A stretch of DNA of 64,000 nt from NCBI GenBank assembly GCA_039964455.1, contig JBDVXK010000016.1, forward strand, positions 1-64,000, given 5' to 3'. A model generated the notes under the pieces. The model saw nothing but the letters and a program-made list of their open reading frames with translations, ran no database searches and had not been told where the DNA came from. This document shows positions 51,732-60,500 of the stretch, piece by piece. The stretch comes from CALJFL01 sp039964455 (GTDB lineage Bacteria > Pseudomonadota > Gammaproteobacteria > Pseudomonadales > Halieaceae). Position 1 is the first letter of the stretch. Each line of letters begins with the position of its first letter. The position numbers and the translations under genes are program-made.

Positions 51732-53177
51732 ATGAAGCGCTGGCTGTACCGTTTTGCTTGGGCGGTTTTCGGCGTTGTGGCGACAGGCCTTGTTATTCAC
51801 GCCTTGCAGGCCCGTACGCTACCAGATCTGGCCTTCTGGCACCTGGAGGATTTTGCGGAATCCGTGGTGCCGGAACTGGCTGACCTGGACGAGGCCAGCT
51901 GGCAGGATTACCTTGATCACGAAACCCTGATTTTCGATGCCTTGGCCGCTGCGGTACAGACAGAAGGCGCCGGGCTACCGGGCTGGCATCGCTACCATCC
52001 AGAGCGTTATCAGGAGGGTCGACGAACACTGGAGCGCTGGAACCGCAGTAGTCTGCTAACCCCGCCAGATGCTTCCGGTGCCGCCTTGCTGGTGCACGGT
52101 TTGTCTGACGCGCCCTACAGCATGCATGCGCTTTCTGATGCGCTTTACCGCAGTAATTTACAGGTGCTCAACCTGCGTGCCCCGGGTCATGGTACGGTTC
52201 CTGGCGCGTTGGATCAGGTAGACTCTGACGACTTTCGCGCGGCCTATGCCTTGGCGGTGCGCACATTGGCGCAGTCCCTGCCCGAGGATAAGCCGCTGAT
52301 TTTGGTGGGGTACTCCAACGGCTCGACGCTGGCAGTCGACTACACCATACGTGCGCTTGCATCACCCGGGAAGTTTCGTCGACCTGATCTACTGATACTG
52401 GTATCCCCGGCTATGCGAGTGTCGCGACTCGCGGCGCTTGCCTGGGTGCAGAAGTGGATGGCCGAGTTGCCTGGTTTGGAGAAACTAAACTGGACAGATA
52501 TCCTGCCGGAGTATGATCCGTATAAGTACAACTCCTTCCCCCTGAGTGCTGCGCAACAGATTTACCGCCTGACCAATACCATGCAGGCGACGTTGCAAAA
52601 GACGTCGCCGGAATTGCTTGCTGAGTTTCCGCCCGTGTTAGCGTTTCAGTCTGTAGTAGACGCTACCATCCCGCCTTCAAATATTGTTACCGGCTTGCTC
52701 TCGTCCCTGAGGGATACGCCTTTTGAGCTGGTTTTGTTCGACATCAACCGTAACTCTGCAGTGTTGCCCATGCTGCGTGGCGAGGGTGATGAAACGCTCT
52801 GGGCCTATGCCGCCAGTGACGCGAGTCGTGCCATCGACCTGACTGTAGTCACTAACAGTGCAGCGGATGAGCGCGCGGCCGTGGCCCGCCGCCGAGCGCC
52901 GAAGGCCGCAGATTTTGAAGTAGAGCAGCTGTCAGCGGTTTGGCCTGAGGAGGTCTATTCGCTTTCCCATGTTGCGCTACCGTTCTCAGCAGATGATCCC
53001 TTTTATGGTGTGCATAAAAGCGAGTGGCTTATTCAGCCGGGTCAGGTTCAGGCGCGGGGAGAAAAAGGGCTTTTTGTGATTCCCATGGATTTGCTGGCGC
53101 GCCAGCGCTATAACCCCTTCTTCGATTACCTTGAGCAACGTGTATTGGCTGCGGTGAACCGACTGAGCGAGGACTGA
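51732..53177 (+). CDS. Membrane-anchored alpha/beta hydrolase
   Basis: 481 aa. An N-terminal helix (about residues 7-26) anchors or exports it. The serine-hydrolase site is seen as GYSNGS (Ser195), the oxyanion turn LVHGLSDAPYS near 120, Asp in QSVVDATIP and His in LSHVALPFS. A long region (about 30-110) precedes the core domain and is not assigned. Possibly a lipase or esterase; the substrate is unknown. The ribosome-binding site is weak (AGAGCC). It lies 25 nt after the DUF1993 gene. Confidence 0.82.
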   Translation: MKRWLYRFAWAVFGVVATGLVIHALQARTLPDLAFWHLEDFAESVVPELADLDEASWQDYLDHETLIFDALAAAVQTEGAGLPGWHRYHPERYQEGRRTLERWNRSSLLTPPDASGAALLVHGLSDAPYSMHALSDALYRSNLQVLNLRAPGHGTVPGALDQVDSDDFRAAYALAVRTLAQSLPEDKPLILVGYSNGSTLAVDYTIRALASPGKFRRPDLLILVSPAMRVSRLAALAWVQKWMAELPGLEKLNWTDILPEYDPYKYNSFPLSAAQQIYRLTNTMQATLQKTSPELLAEFPPVLAFQSVVDATIPPSNIVTGLLSSLRDTPFELVLFDINRNSAVLPMLRGEGDETLWAYAASDASRAIDLTVVTNSAADERAAVARRRAPKAADFEVEQLSAVWPEEVYSLSHVALPFSADDPFYGVHKSEWLIQPGQVQARGEKGLFVIPMDLLARQRYNPFFDYLEQRVLAAVNRLSED

Positions 53178-53204
53178 CTTCCACGTCCCTATGATCAGTT
53201 TCGT

Positions 53205-53210
53205 TATAAT
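53205..53210 (+). promoter_or_regulatory. TATAAT -10 next to the ABC1 gene start (possible leaderless promoter)
   Basis: A perfect TATAAT lies 6 nt before the ATG at 53217, so the expected start of transcription is the A of the ATG. No good -35 was seen and there is no ribosome-binding site. Confidence 0.4.
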
Positions 53211-53216
53211 TGCCTG

Positions 53217-54608
53217 ATGGCCAGTAAAAACCGAGACATTAAACGTAGCGCACTGGGTCGCAGTCTTGCGGTGTCCCTTGCCGGGCTGCGGGCTGGTGGT
53301 GCCTTTGCTCTGGACGGGGCCGTGCAGCGTTTGCGTGGCGAAGATCAGGCCGGCCTTGATTCGCCCTTTGCTCGTCGCGAGGCGCGTCGGTTTGTAGCCG
53401 AGCTTGGTCGCCTCAAGGGTACCTACGTGAAGATTGGCCAGATGCTGGCGCTGCTGGGAGAGCACTTTCTGCCCCCGGTGCTGACCGAAGCACTGCATGA
53501 GCTTGAATCCCAGACCCAACCCGTGCCTTTCGATACGCTTGAACCGCAACTGCGCGCCGCGCTGGGCAGCAAGCTGGATGAGTTGGATATTGAACATGAG
53601 GCGATTGCGGCGGCGTCTCTGGCCCAGGTTCACCGTGCGACCATAAAGGCAACGGGTGAGCAGATTTGCCTGAAGATCCAGTACCCCGGATTGGCGGCGG
53701 TTATTGACGCGGATTTTGATGCGGTGGTACGCATGCTATTGCTGGCGCGCTGGATCAAGGCGGGTCGGGATCTGGATGACTGGCTGGGTTCCATGCGGGA
53801 GCAACTGCACAACGAAATCGACTATATCCGTGAGGCCGACATGGGTGATCGGGTGACGCAACTGTTGCACGATTACTCGGACGAGTTCGCCTCAGGGGGT
53901 GTGCGCTATCACGTTCCTCTGCGTTACCCCCGTTACTGCGCGGAGACCGTATTGGCGATGGAGTTTATCGATGGCCATCTGGTGACGCACGCCGAGGTTG
54001 CCGCCTTGCCACAGCCTCGGCGTGACGCTCTGGGACGAGCAATGCTCGAGCTGTTTTTCTACGAGCTGTATCACTGGGGACTGCTGCAAACCGATCCCAA
54101 CTTCGGCAATTACCTGATTCGCCATCGCGATGGACAGGATGAGCTGGTGTTGCTCGATTTTGGTTCAACGATGAGCTTTGGTCCTGACTTTCTGATTCAT
54201 CTTGGTAACGCGATCGCGGCCGGTCAGGCGGAGGACCGGAAGTTACTGACTGAAAGTCTACTGGGCCTGGGTTGCCTGCGCGATGACAGCAGTGAGTTTG
54301 CCCGCAAAACTTTTGCTGACTTTTGTCTGCAGTTGCTGGAGCCCCTGCGACCGCAGGACCGCTTGCCCGAGGAATACCTCAACAAGAAAGGTGAGTATCA
54401 GTGGGCAAGGTCACGATTGATTCGCAGGGTTGGCAGACAGGCGGCAGACTCGGCCGCCAGCCTGGACTTTTCTCCACCCTCACGTGAATTTGCGATGATC
54501 GCCCGCAAGCTTACTGGCGTATTTACTTTCATTGCCGTGCTTAGTGCTGAGTTCAATGCCCACGATCGGGTGAGCTGGCATATAGACGGTTGGCAGGAGG
54601 CAGAGTAA
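53217..54608 (+). CDS. ABC1/UbiB-family atypical kinase, first of a pair
   Basis: 463 aa. The ABC1-specific KxGQ motif is VKIGQ (Lys72 to Gln75), the A-rich nucleotide loop is AAASLAQVHRA (about residues 124-134), the invariant Lys in CLKIQYPG, the catalytic loop QTDPNFGNYL (about 300-309) and the metal-binding LLDFGS. Related to COQ8/UbiB, which supports ubiquinone synthesis, but without UbiB's C-terminal membrane helices. No ribosome-binding site is visible before the ATG. Its TAA abuts the next gene. Confidence 0.9.
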   Translation: MASKNRDIKRSALGRSLAVSLAGLRAGGAFALDGAVQRLRGEDQAGLDSPFARREARRFVAELGRLKGTYVKIGQMLALLGEHFLPPVLTEALHELESQTQPVPFDTLEPQLRAALGSKLDELDIEHEAIAAASLAQVHRATIKATGEQICLKIQYPGLAAVIDADFDAVVRMLLLARWIKAGRDLDDWLGSMREQLHNEIDYIREADMGDRVTQLLHDYSDEFASGGVRYHVPLRYPRYCAETVLAMEFIDGHLVTHAEVAALPQPRRDALGRAMLELFFYELYHWGLLQTDPNFGNYLIRHRDGQDELVLLDFGSTMSFGPDFLIHLGNAIAAGQAEDRKLLTESLLGLGCLRDDSSEFARKTFADFCLQLLEPLRPQDRLPEEYLNKKGEYQWARSRLIRRVGRQAADSAASLDFSPPSREFAMIARKLTGVFTFIAVLSAEFNAHDRVSWHIDGWQEAE

Positions 54609-55952
54609 ATGGCGCGAGACAAGCGTCCGGATAAAGAATCGCCAGAGGAAGCATCACGGGCTGTACCGACAGGCCGGGTGAGTCGCTTTGGCCGCGTGGC
54701 CAAGTTGGCGGGCGGTGTGGCAGGCGGGATGTTGGCCGAGGGCGCGAGACAGCTGCGCGCCGGTAATCGACCCAAACGTCGTGACCTGCTGTTGACGCCG
54801 GGAAATGCAAGGCGCGTTGCCGACCAGCTGGCCGATATGCGTGGCGCCGCGATGAAGTTGGGGCAGATCCTGTCGATGGACACCGGCGACCTGTTACCGC
54901 GTGAGTTGGCCGATATTCTGGCGCGCTTGCGCTCGGATGCCCGCATTATGCCTATCGAACAGTTACAGCAGGCGATGACAGATGCCTACGGAGATGACTG
55001 GGAGTCGCTGTTCTACGGCTTCAACTTCACGCCCATCGCTGCCGCCTCCATTGGCCAGGTTCATCGCGCTTTGTCTCCAGACGGTCGCGACATTGTATTG
55101 AAGGTTCAGTACCCGGGCGTTTCAGACAGTATTGATAATGACGTCGACAATATTTCCACAGTGTTACGTTTGTCGGGACTGGTGCCGGAGGGGATAGACC
55201 TGGGCCCGCTGCTCAGTGACGCCAAACTGCAGCTCAAGGATGAAGCTGACTACCTCATGGAAGCCAGTTTTCTGGAATCCTTCAACGAGGTGCTGGCCAA
55301 GGACGAGCGCTTTGTAGTCCCCGAACTGTTACCTGAGTTAACGCATCGTAATGTTCTGGCGATGACTTATGTCCCTGGCCAGCCCATAGAAACGTTGGCT
55401 GAACAGCCCCAGGAAGAAATAGATCGGGTGATGAGCGCCCTCATCGAGCTGATGCTGACCGAGTTGTTTGAATTGAAGATGGTGCAAACCGATCCCAATT
55501 TTGCCAACTACCAATACCGCGCCAGCAGTGGTGAGATCGTCCTGCTGGACTTCGGCGCCACCCGCCATTTTAAAGCGGGTTTTGTCAGCAGCTACCGTAA
55601 GTTGGCGGCGGCAGCGATCGTTGGCGATCGCGTAAAAATGGTAAAGGCGGCAGAGAAGGTCGGTTACTCCATGGGTGATGAGGATTCCGATTACCGGGAA
55701 CTCGTGCTGGATCTGTTCCTGTTGGCGCTGGAGCCTCTGCGCTTTGACGAGACCTATGATTTCGGCAACTCCGATATGCCGGCCCGCATGTCGGAGCTCA
55801 GTGAGTCAGTGCTGGACTATCGTGATTTCTGGCGGGCACCACCCACAGAAGCCGTGTACTTCCACCGCAAACTGGGTGGCATGTTCATGCTGGCCAGCCG
55901 CCTCGGCGCGCGGGTGAATGTTCACCAGCTGATCAAAAAGCGCCTACGCTGA
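54609..55952 (+). CDS. ABC1/UbiB-family atypical kinase, second of a pair
   Basis: 447 aa. Motifs: KxGQ in MKLGQ (Lys83 to Gln86), AAASIGQVHRA near 140, LKVQYPG, QTDPNFANYQY and LLDFGATR. It is closer to ADCK/AarF-type proteins with the AAAS loop. The N-terminal 25 residues are Arg/Ser/Lys-rich and precede a Gly-Ala-rich stretch (AKLAGGVAGG). The start directly follows the previous TAA with GGAGG immediately upstream, so the two kinases are translated together. It ends 9 nt into the convergent WS/DGAT gene. Confidence 0.92.
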   Translation: MARDKRPDKESPEEASRAVPTGRVSRFGRVAKLAGGVAGGMLAEGARQLRAGNRPKRRDLLLTPGNARRVADQLADMRGAAMKLGQILSMDTGDLLPRELADILARLRSDARIMPIEQLQQAMTDAYGDDWESLFYGFNFTPIAAASIGQVHRALSPDGRDIVLKVQYPGVSDSIDNDVDNISTVLRLSGLVPEGIDLGPLLSDAKLQLKDEADYLMEASFLESFNEVLAKDERFVVPELLPELTHRNVLAMTYVPGQPIETLAEQPQEEIDRVMSALIELMLTELFELKMVQTDPNFANYQYRASSGEIVLLDFGATRHFKAGFVSSYRKLAAAAIVGDRVKMVKAAEKVGYSMGDEDSDYRELVLDLFLLALEPLRFDETYDFGNSDMPARMSELSESVLDYRDFWRAPPTEAVYFHRKLGGMFMLASRLGARVNVHQLIKKRLR

Positions 55953-57404
55953 TTTGGCAGTTTTCGTTCTGCGTTTGCGCTTTTTGCCTTGCAGCGTGGC
56001 GGCGTGCAGCTCGTCATAGGATTCCTGCAGGCACTGGGCATAAAACTCGGGGTCGGGCAGCATGTCCCGGCAGGCGGTAAACGACAGGGTGATAGTACCC
56101 TTCTTGTTCTGTACCGCACTGTAAACCACGTGAAACAAACCGGCATTGGGCAGCAGTGGGCCCAGACTGAATGAGTCGATTAGCTCGGCACCACAGAGAT
56201 AGAGCTGGAACGGTGCACCGGGCACATTGGTCACGATGGTATTCATGACGACGTTGCTTTCGGTGAGGCCAGTGGCGCTGGCAGCCCGCAGGGCAATGGA
56301 CAGCACGTTACCGGGTACGACATTGGTGATATCCATGGCCACTCGTGGGCCCAGTGCCTCGGCGTAGGCTTTCGCTGACTGTGATTCCTCGTGCACAGCG
56401 GCCAAACGCTGGGCAGGATCTTCAATTTCGGTGCGCAGCGCGACACTCATAAAACCCACCATATTGCCGCCAGACATACGTTCCTCTGGTGAGCGAACAT
56501 CGATAGGGCAGCCTGTCACCAGAGTAGATTCCGGCAATTCATTCTTGGCGTGAAGGAATTTGCGTAAACCGCCGGCCACGATGGTGAGCATCACGTCATT
56601 GATGGTGGCGCCGGTTTGGGTATTCTTGATTGCCCTGATGGCCTCAAAATCAAACTTGCGGGCTTCCACCACCCGATGCCGGGAAATCTTGCCCTGAAAA
56701 CGGGTTTTTTGTTTGTCTTCCAGTTCGTGAAAGTCCTGTTGTTCCTTACCTCGCCGTAACCGCATGATGGCAGGGCCAGCTTCCCGCAGTGCATCCAGAA
56801 TCTCGCCGGGCTTTTTCCAGGCATCGATATAGGCTCGTCCCAGCATGCGTGCCCTGGAGGGGCGCTCAACAATCCAGGGGGGTGGTTTGCCAGGGTGCGT
56901 GGTCTCCGGGCTCAGGTCGTGCATGATATTCATGAATTGCGCGCCGGTTGCACCATCCATCGCGCAGTGATGGACCTTCAGTAGCAGTGCAAAACAGTTT
57001 GGCGGTATGCCCTCAATGTTATTGAGCCCCTCAATGATGTACATCTCCCATAAGGGTTTGTCGCGCCTTAGTGGTTGCGAATGAAGCCTGGCCGACAAGA
57101 TACAAAGTTGGCGCCAGTCTCCCGGTTTAGGCAATGCGATATGACGCACGTGATACTCGAGGTCGAAATCGGGGTCTTCAACCCAATAGGGTCGTCCCAG
57201 TCCCATGGGTACGGTAGCCAGTTTGCGCCTGAAAATAGGTGACAGGTGTAAGCGACTTTCCAGCATCGCGAGGATTTGCTTAAAGCGGACCATGCCATCG
57301 GGGGCAGTCGATTGATCGTAAATGCTGACGCCGCCAATGTGTTGTGGCAAACCGTCCAGCTCTGCATGCAGGAACATGGCGTCCTGGCCTGAAAGTTGTT
57401 CCAT
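55944..57404 (-). CDS. Wax ester synthase/diacylglycerol acyltransferase (WS/DGAT)
   Basis: 486 aa. The catalytic HHxxxDG is VHHCAMDGATG (His145, His146, Asp150), and the second motif is GATINDVML near residue 268, as in the bacterial bifunctional WS/DGAT family. It esterifies acyl-CoA with fatty alcohol or diacylglycerol to make storage lipid. The C-terminus is Lys/Arg-rich (GKKRKRRTK), fitting membrane or droplet contact. The last 9 nt overlap the second ABC1 gene on the other strand. Confidence 0.92.
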   Translation of the reverse strand: MEQLSGQDAMFLHAELDGLPQHIGGVSIYDQSTAPDGMVRFKQILAMLESRLHLSPIFRRKLATVPMGLGRPYWVEDPDFDLEYHVRHIALPKPGDWRQLCILSARLHSQPLRRDKPLWEMYIIEGLNNIEGIPPNCFALLLKVHHCAMDGATGAQFMNIMHDLSPETTHPGKPPPWIVERPSRARMLGRAYIDAWKKPGEILDALREAGPAIMRLRRGKEQQDFHELEDKQKTRFQGKISRHRVVEARKFDFEAIRAIKNTQTGATINDVMLTIVAGGLRKFLHAKNELPESTLVTGCPIDVRSPEERMSGGNMVGFMSVALRTEIEDPAQRLAAVHEESQSAKAYAEALGPRVAMDITNVVPGNVLSIALRAASATGLTESNVVMNTIVTNVPGAPFQLYLCGAELIDSFSLGPLLPNAGLFHVVYSAVQNKKGTITLSFTACRDMLPDPEFYAQCLQESYDELHAATLQGKKRKRRTKTAKSA

Positions 57405-57523
57405 AGTGTTTACCCTCTTTATTGGTTACGGGGTTTGGTTTTAAGGACGGCTAATCCTGTGTGGTGACCAAGCCAGATTTATACTCCCAGTCTAGCAGAC
57501 AGCCATCTTTTACGTGGTTTAAC

Positions 57524-57562
57524 AAAAAAAGCCGATACCCTCTGTTAAGAGAGAATCGGCTG
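57524..57562 (-). terminator. Intrinsic terminator after the MFS gene
   Basis: On the minus strand GCCGATTCTCTC pairs with GAGGGTATCGGC around TTAACA and is followed by T7. Confidence 0.85.
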
Positions 57563-57569
57563 TCATTTG

Positions 57570-58799
57570 TCAGCTTGTGCCAGCTGCCTGTGTCGCTGTA
57601 TCCGACTGCTCAAGCCGTATACGGCTAAGTAGCGGCAACAGCACCACCAACATCAGGGGTGTGAACACGATCACTAGGCCCAGCAAGGTCGGCACCATGC
57701 CATAGCTGTCCAGCGCAAGGCCGAGTACGGGGCCAGACACAATGAATATCGCCCTCACGCCCAGGCTGACCATTGAGTTAACGGTCGCCCGAAAATCACC
57801 CGGTACCCGACTGTTAAGCGCCTCGTAGAACAGCGTCATGCTGAGTCCGCGAGAGGCCTGTATGGCAAAGCCGAACATTACACCCGCCCAACCACTACCG
57901 AAGGCCATGCCCAGCAGTCCGGCAAGTGGCAGTATCGCCACCAGTACCAGCAGGCGGCGCGTTCCAAGATACTGCTCTATCGTGCTCGCATAGCGCGCCG
58001 CCAGACTCACGGTGAGTGCAAATGCGGCCCATATGTAACCGAAGCTCTCTAGCGGTATGCCCTGGATATCCCAGTATTTCTGGTAAATCCAGAACACGTG
58101 CACTGCCAGTAAACCAAATACGGCAATCGCGAACGCTGTCCACAGAACGACGGGTTTGCCAAAGAGCAGCAGCTCGACGATTTCCCTGGCGTTGCCACGA
58201 TGGTCCTTGGGCACCGCGCCAGGCCGGGGTGCTTCTACCAATCGCAGCCCGAGAATAAAGGGAGCCAGGCCTGTGACAGCCTGCACCCAGATTACCCAGT
58301 CCAGTGACCAGAGCAGCAGCAAGCTGGCGCCTATACCGGCGACGCCGGAGGCTGCTGCTTCAATCGAGATAAGTCGGCTTAAAGACTTACCCGCGCCGGC
58401 GCCGCCGCCTTCCCCCGACTCCTGCAAATGCACCTCCGTGTCGTACAGTAGCGCGAGATCAGCACCCGAGATCAGGCTGAAGCCGACCCCGAGAATCACC
58501 TCGTAGGCGAGGAAGTCGATAAATGAGTCAGCCCACAGCAGGGAAAAGAAGCCAAGACCATTCAGCGCAGAACCGACCAGCACCGCATTGCGGCGTCCCC
58601 AGATATCGGCGATGTAACCTGAGGGGACCTCGCATACCGCGATCACCAGCGCAAACATGGCCTGTGTCTGCAGCACCTGGCTCATGGACAGGCCGTAGCC
58701 CTGCAGCAGAGGCACGAATACAGGAATCACAACCATAAAGCTGTGAAAGAAGCCCATCCAGTAGATGGTTGTTATGTTGCTTCGTAGTGATCTTTTCAC
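57570..58799 (-). CDS. MFS transporter
   Basis: 409 aa with about 12 membrane helices. Motif A-like GYIADIWGRRNAVLVGS lies after helix 2, with a long cytoplasmic loop containing ESGEGGGAGAGKS near residue 138. It belongs to the major facilitator superfamily without a recognised subclass. The GTG at 58799 (MKRSLRS) is chosen because AAGGTGAG lies 4 nt upstream; a TTG at 58820 would add seven residues and has no site. An intrinsic hairpin and small ORFs lie upstream. Substrate is unknown. Confidence 0.8.
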   Translation of the reverse strand: MKRSLRSNITTIYWMGFFHSFMVVIPVFVPLLQGYGLSMSQVLQTQAMFALVIAVCEVPSGYIADIWGRRNAVLVGSALNGLGFFSLLWADSFIDFLAYEVILGVGFSLISGADLALLYDTEVHLQESGEGGGAGAGKSLSRLISIEAAASGVAGIGASLLLLWSLDWVIWVQAVTGLAPFILGLRLVEAPRPGAVPKDHRGNAREIVELLLFGKPVVLWTAFAIAVFGLLAVHVFWIYQKYWDIQGIPLESFGYIWAAFALTVSLAARYASTIEQYLGTRRLLVLVAILPLAGLLGMAFGSGWAGVMFGFAIQASRGLSMTLFYEALNSRVPGDFRATVNSMVSLGVRAIFIVSGPVLGLALDSYGMVPTLLGLVIVFTPLMLVVLLPLLSRIRLEQSDTATQAAGTS

Positions 58800-58854
58800 G
58801 GTACTCACCTTGTTGGCCAAGTACCTGGAAAGCGGAGGAAAATTTTCGGGGAAG

Positions 58855-58895
58855 AAAAAAGGCCTCCGGAACCAGGTTCTGGGAGGCCTCTTTTC
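58855..58895 (-). terminator. Intrinsic terminator/attenuator hairpin upstream of the MFS gene
   Basis: On the minus strand GAGGCCTCCC pairs with GGAGGCCTT around AGAACCTGGTTCC, followed by T6. It lies between the M19 dipeptidase transcript and the MFS start, about 60 nt before the latter. Confidence 0.75.
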
Positions 58896-58901
58896 AAATC
58901 G

Positions 58902-58973
58902 TTAATTGATCAGTGCATCCTCAAACCACGCTGCCTGCGCACAGGCATACCGGCGACATGACGTTGGCGTCAT
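58902..58973 (-). CDS. Possible 23-residue small ORF B (uncertain)
   Basis: ATG at 58973 to TAA at 58902, ending in AWFEDALIN. It overlaps small ORF A in another frame. There is no clear ribosome-binding site. No homologue is recognised; it may be chance. Confidence 0.2.
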   Translation of the reverse strand: MTPTSCRRYACAQAAWFEDALIN

Positions 58974-59013
58974 GGCGCGTGTATTTCGTTACCTGTTTGA
59001 TTAGCGTGTTCAT
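58921..59013 (-). CDS. Possible 30-residue small ORF A (uncertain)
   Basis: ATG at 59013 to TGA at 58921, 30 residues, with a CLC motif near the end (VCLCAGSVV). Its ATG overlaps (ATGA) the end of a short basic open frame whose apparent start follows a strong AAAGGAGG at 59070-59077, but that frame has only an ATA or CTG start. No homologue is recognised. It may be a leader peptide. Confidence 0.25.
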   Translation of the reverse strand: MNTLIKQVTKYTRHDANVMSPVCLCAGSVV

Positions 59014-59137
59014 ATTTGAGACTGCTTTTTTGCCTGTTTTTGCTGCGTTTTAGACAGAAAGGATATGTTCCTCCTTTAGGCAGGCGGGGTCAATCGAAGT
59101 GGCGCCATACCGGCAAAATTCACGTTGAAAGATCAGC

Positions 59138-60298
59138 CTACGGCAGATTTTCGGCCATGAACCGGGCCAGGTTGCCGCCCATCACCTTGCGAATTTCCTC
59201 CTCGGTAAATTCTTTGCCCAGCATCGCGTCGGTTAATAGCACCAGTTCGGAAGTATCCATTGGCGTGATTACACTGCCGTCGAAGTCGGAACCCAGTGCG
59301 ACATGGTCGACGCCAACCAGGTCAATGCCGTAGCGCATGGCAGCGACGATATTATCCACATCAGTCGCGCATACGGCGGCATCCCAGTAGCCCACGCCAA
59401 TCAGGCCGCCTCCGGCAGCAATCTGTTTCATCAAGTCGTCGCTGATATTCCTGGGGCCCTGGCAGTGGCCATAAAAGCCGGTATGACTGACGATCAATGG
59501 CGTCTTAACTCTGGCCAATACATCTGACACTACAGCGGGTGAAGAGTGGGCCACATCGATAATGACCTGGCTGGCCACCATGCGGTCTACGGCGGCCTTA
59601 CCAAACTCGGTCAGGCCGGCACCACTTTGTCCGTGCAGTGATCCACCGAGCCGGTTATCGAAGAAATGCTGCAGGCCCATGGTGCGAAAGCCGGCGTCGA
59701 ACAGTGCATCTATGGCTTCAAGGTTCCCGTCCAGCGCATGTGATCCCTCGGTACCCAGAATGCCACCTACAATTTGCTCGCCAGCCGCCCGGGCAGCAAG
59801 CAGCTGCGCCAGGTCTGCCTTGTTGCGGATCAGCTTGAATTGCTCCGGTGCGCGTTGCTCCAGTTCGGCAAGTCGTTGTCCCTGATACAGCGCCCGCGCA
59901 GTGAGGCTGCTCCAGGTGGCTCTGGGCCAGCGCTGGCTAATCGCAAGCAGTGTGATGCTGTCGATAGAGTCTGCCGAGTTTTCCTCGTAATTGAGCCCGG
60001 CCGGAGACTTGGTCACGCTGGTAAATACCTGCAGCGCTACGTTGCCCTCCTGCAGGCGGGGGATGTCCACATGCCCCCGCTCAGCGCGCTCCAATAAGTC
60101 GCGGTGCCACAGGGTACTGTCAGTGTGCAGGTCGCCAACCACCAGCGTTTTGTGCAGTGCGATAGCTTCCGCAGACGGGGCTGCTCGCTCCTGCCGTTCC
60201 ACCTTGTTCATGGACGACTCAAGTAAGCCCGGGGCGAATGCAAAAAATAAGGCAGCGACCAGACAAAAAATTAGCAGGCCGGAGAAAACGCGCTTCAT
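59138..60298 (-). CDS. Membrane dipeptidase (peptidase M19)
   Basis: 386 aa. An N-terminal hydrophobic segment (about residues 4-26) exports or anchors it. Zinc ligands of the renal dipeptidase family are visible: GDLHTDS near residue 46, GTEGSHAL near 178, IIDVAHSS near 240, VSHTG near 262 and GSDFDG near 330. It hydrolyses dipeptides in the periplasm or outside the cell. ATG at 60298 follows GGAG by 6 nt; a TTG four codons earlier is rejected. Confidence 0.93.
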   Translation of the reverse strand: MKRVFSGLLIFCLVAALFFAFAPGLLESSMNKVERQERAAPSAEAIALHKTLVVGDLHTDSTLWHRDLLERAERGHVDIPRLQEGNVALQVFTSVTKSPAGLNYEENSADSIDSITLLAISQRWPRATWSSLTARALYQGQRLAELEQRAPEQFKLIRNKADLAQLLAARAAGEQIVGGILGTEGSHALDGNLEAIDALFDAGFRTMGLQHFFDNRLGGSLHGQSGAGLTEFGKAAVDRMVASQVIIDVAHSSPAVVSDVLARVKTPLIVSHTGFYGHCQGPRNISDDLMKQIAAGGGLIGVGYWDAAVCATDVDNIVAAMRYGIDLVGVDHVALGSDFDGSVITPMDTSELVLLTDAMLGKEFTEEEIRKVMGGNLARFMAENLP

Positions 60299-60500
60299 TA
60301 AAAACTCCAATCATTTTAAACCAGGAAAGGTTGGTGGCATGTTAGCACTTTCCAGTTGCCGGCACGCTGTGTACAGTGCCCTCCGGCTGATCGGGACGTT
60401 CAGCTTTCGTAAATGAATTTTGTAAGCGCCTGCTTGCCGGGAAATCCTTTATCCATCGGCGGCCGTATCTAATTGACAACACATGATTCCAGGTAGACAG

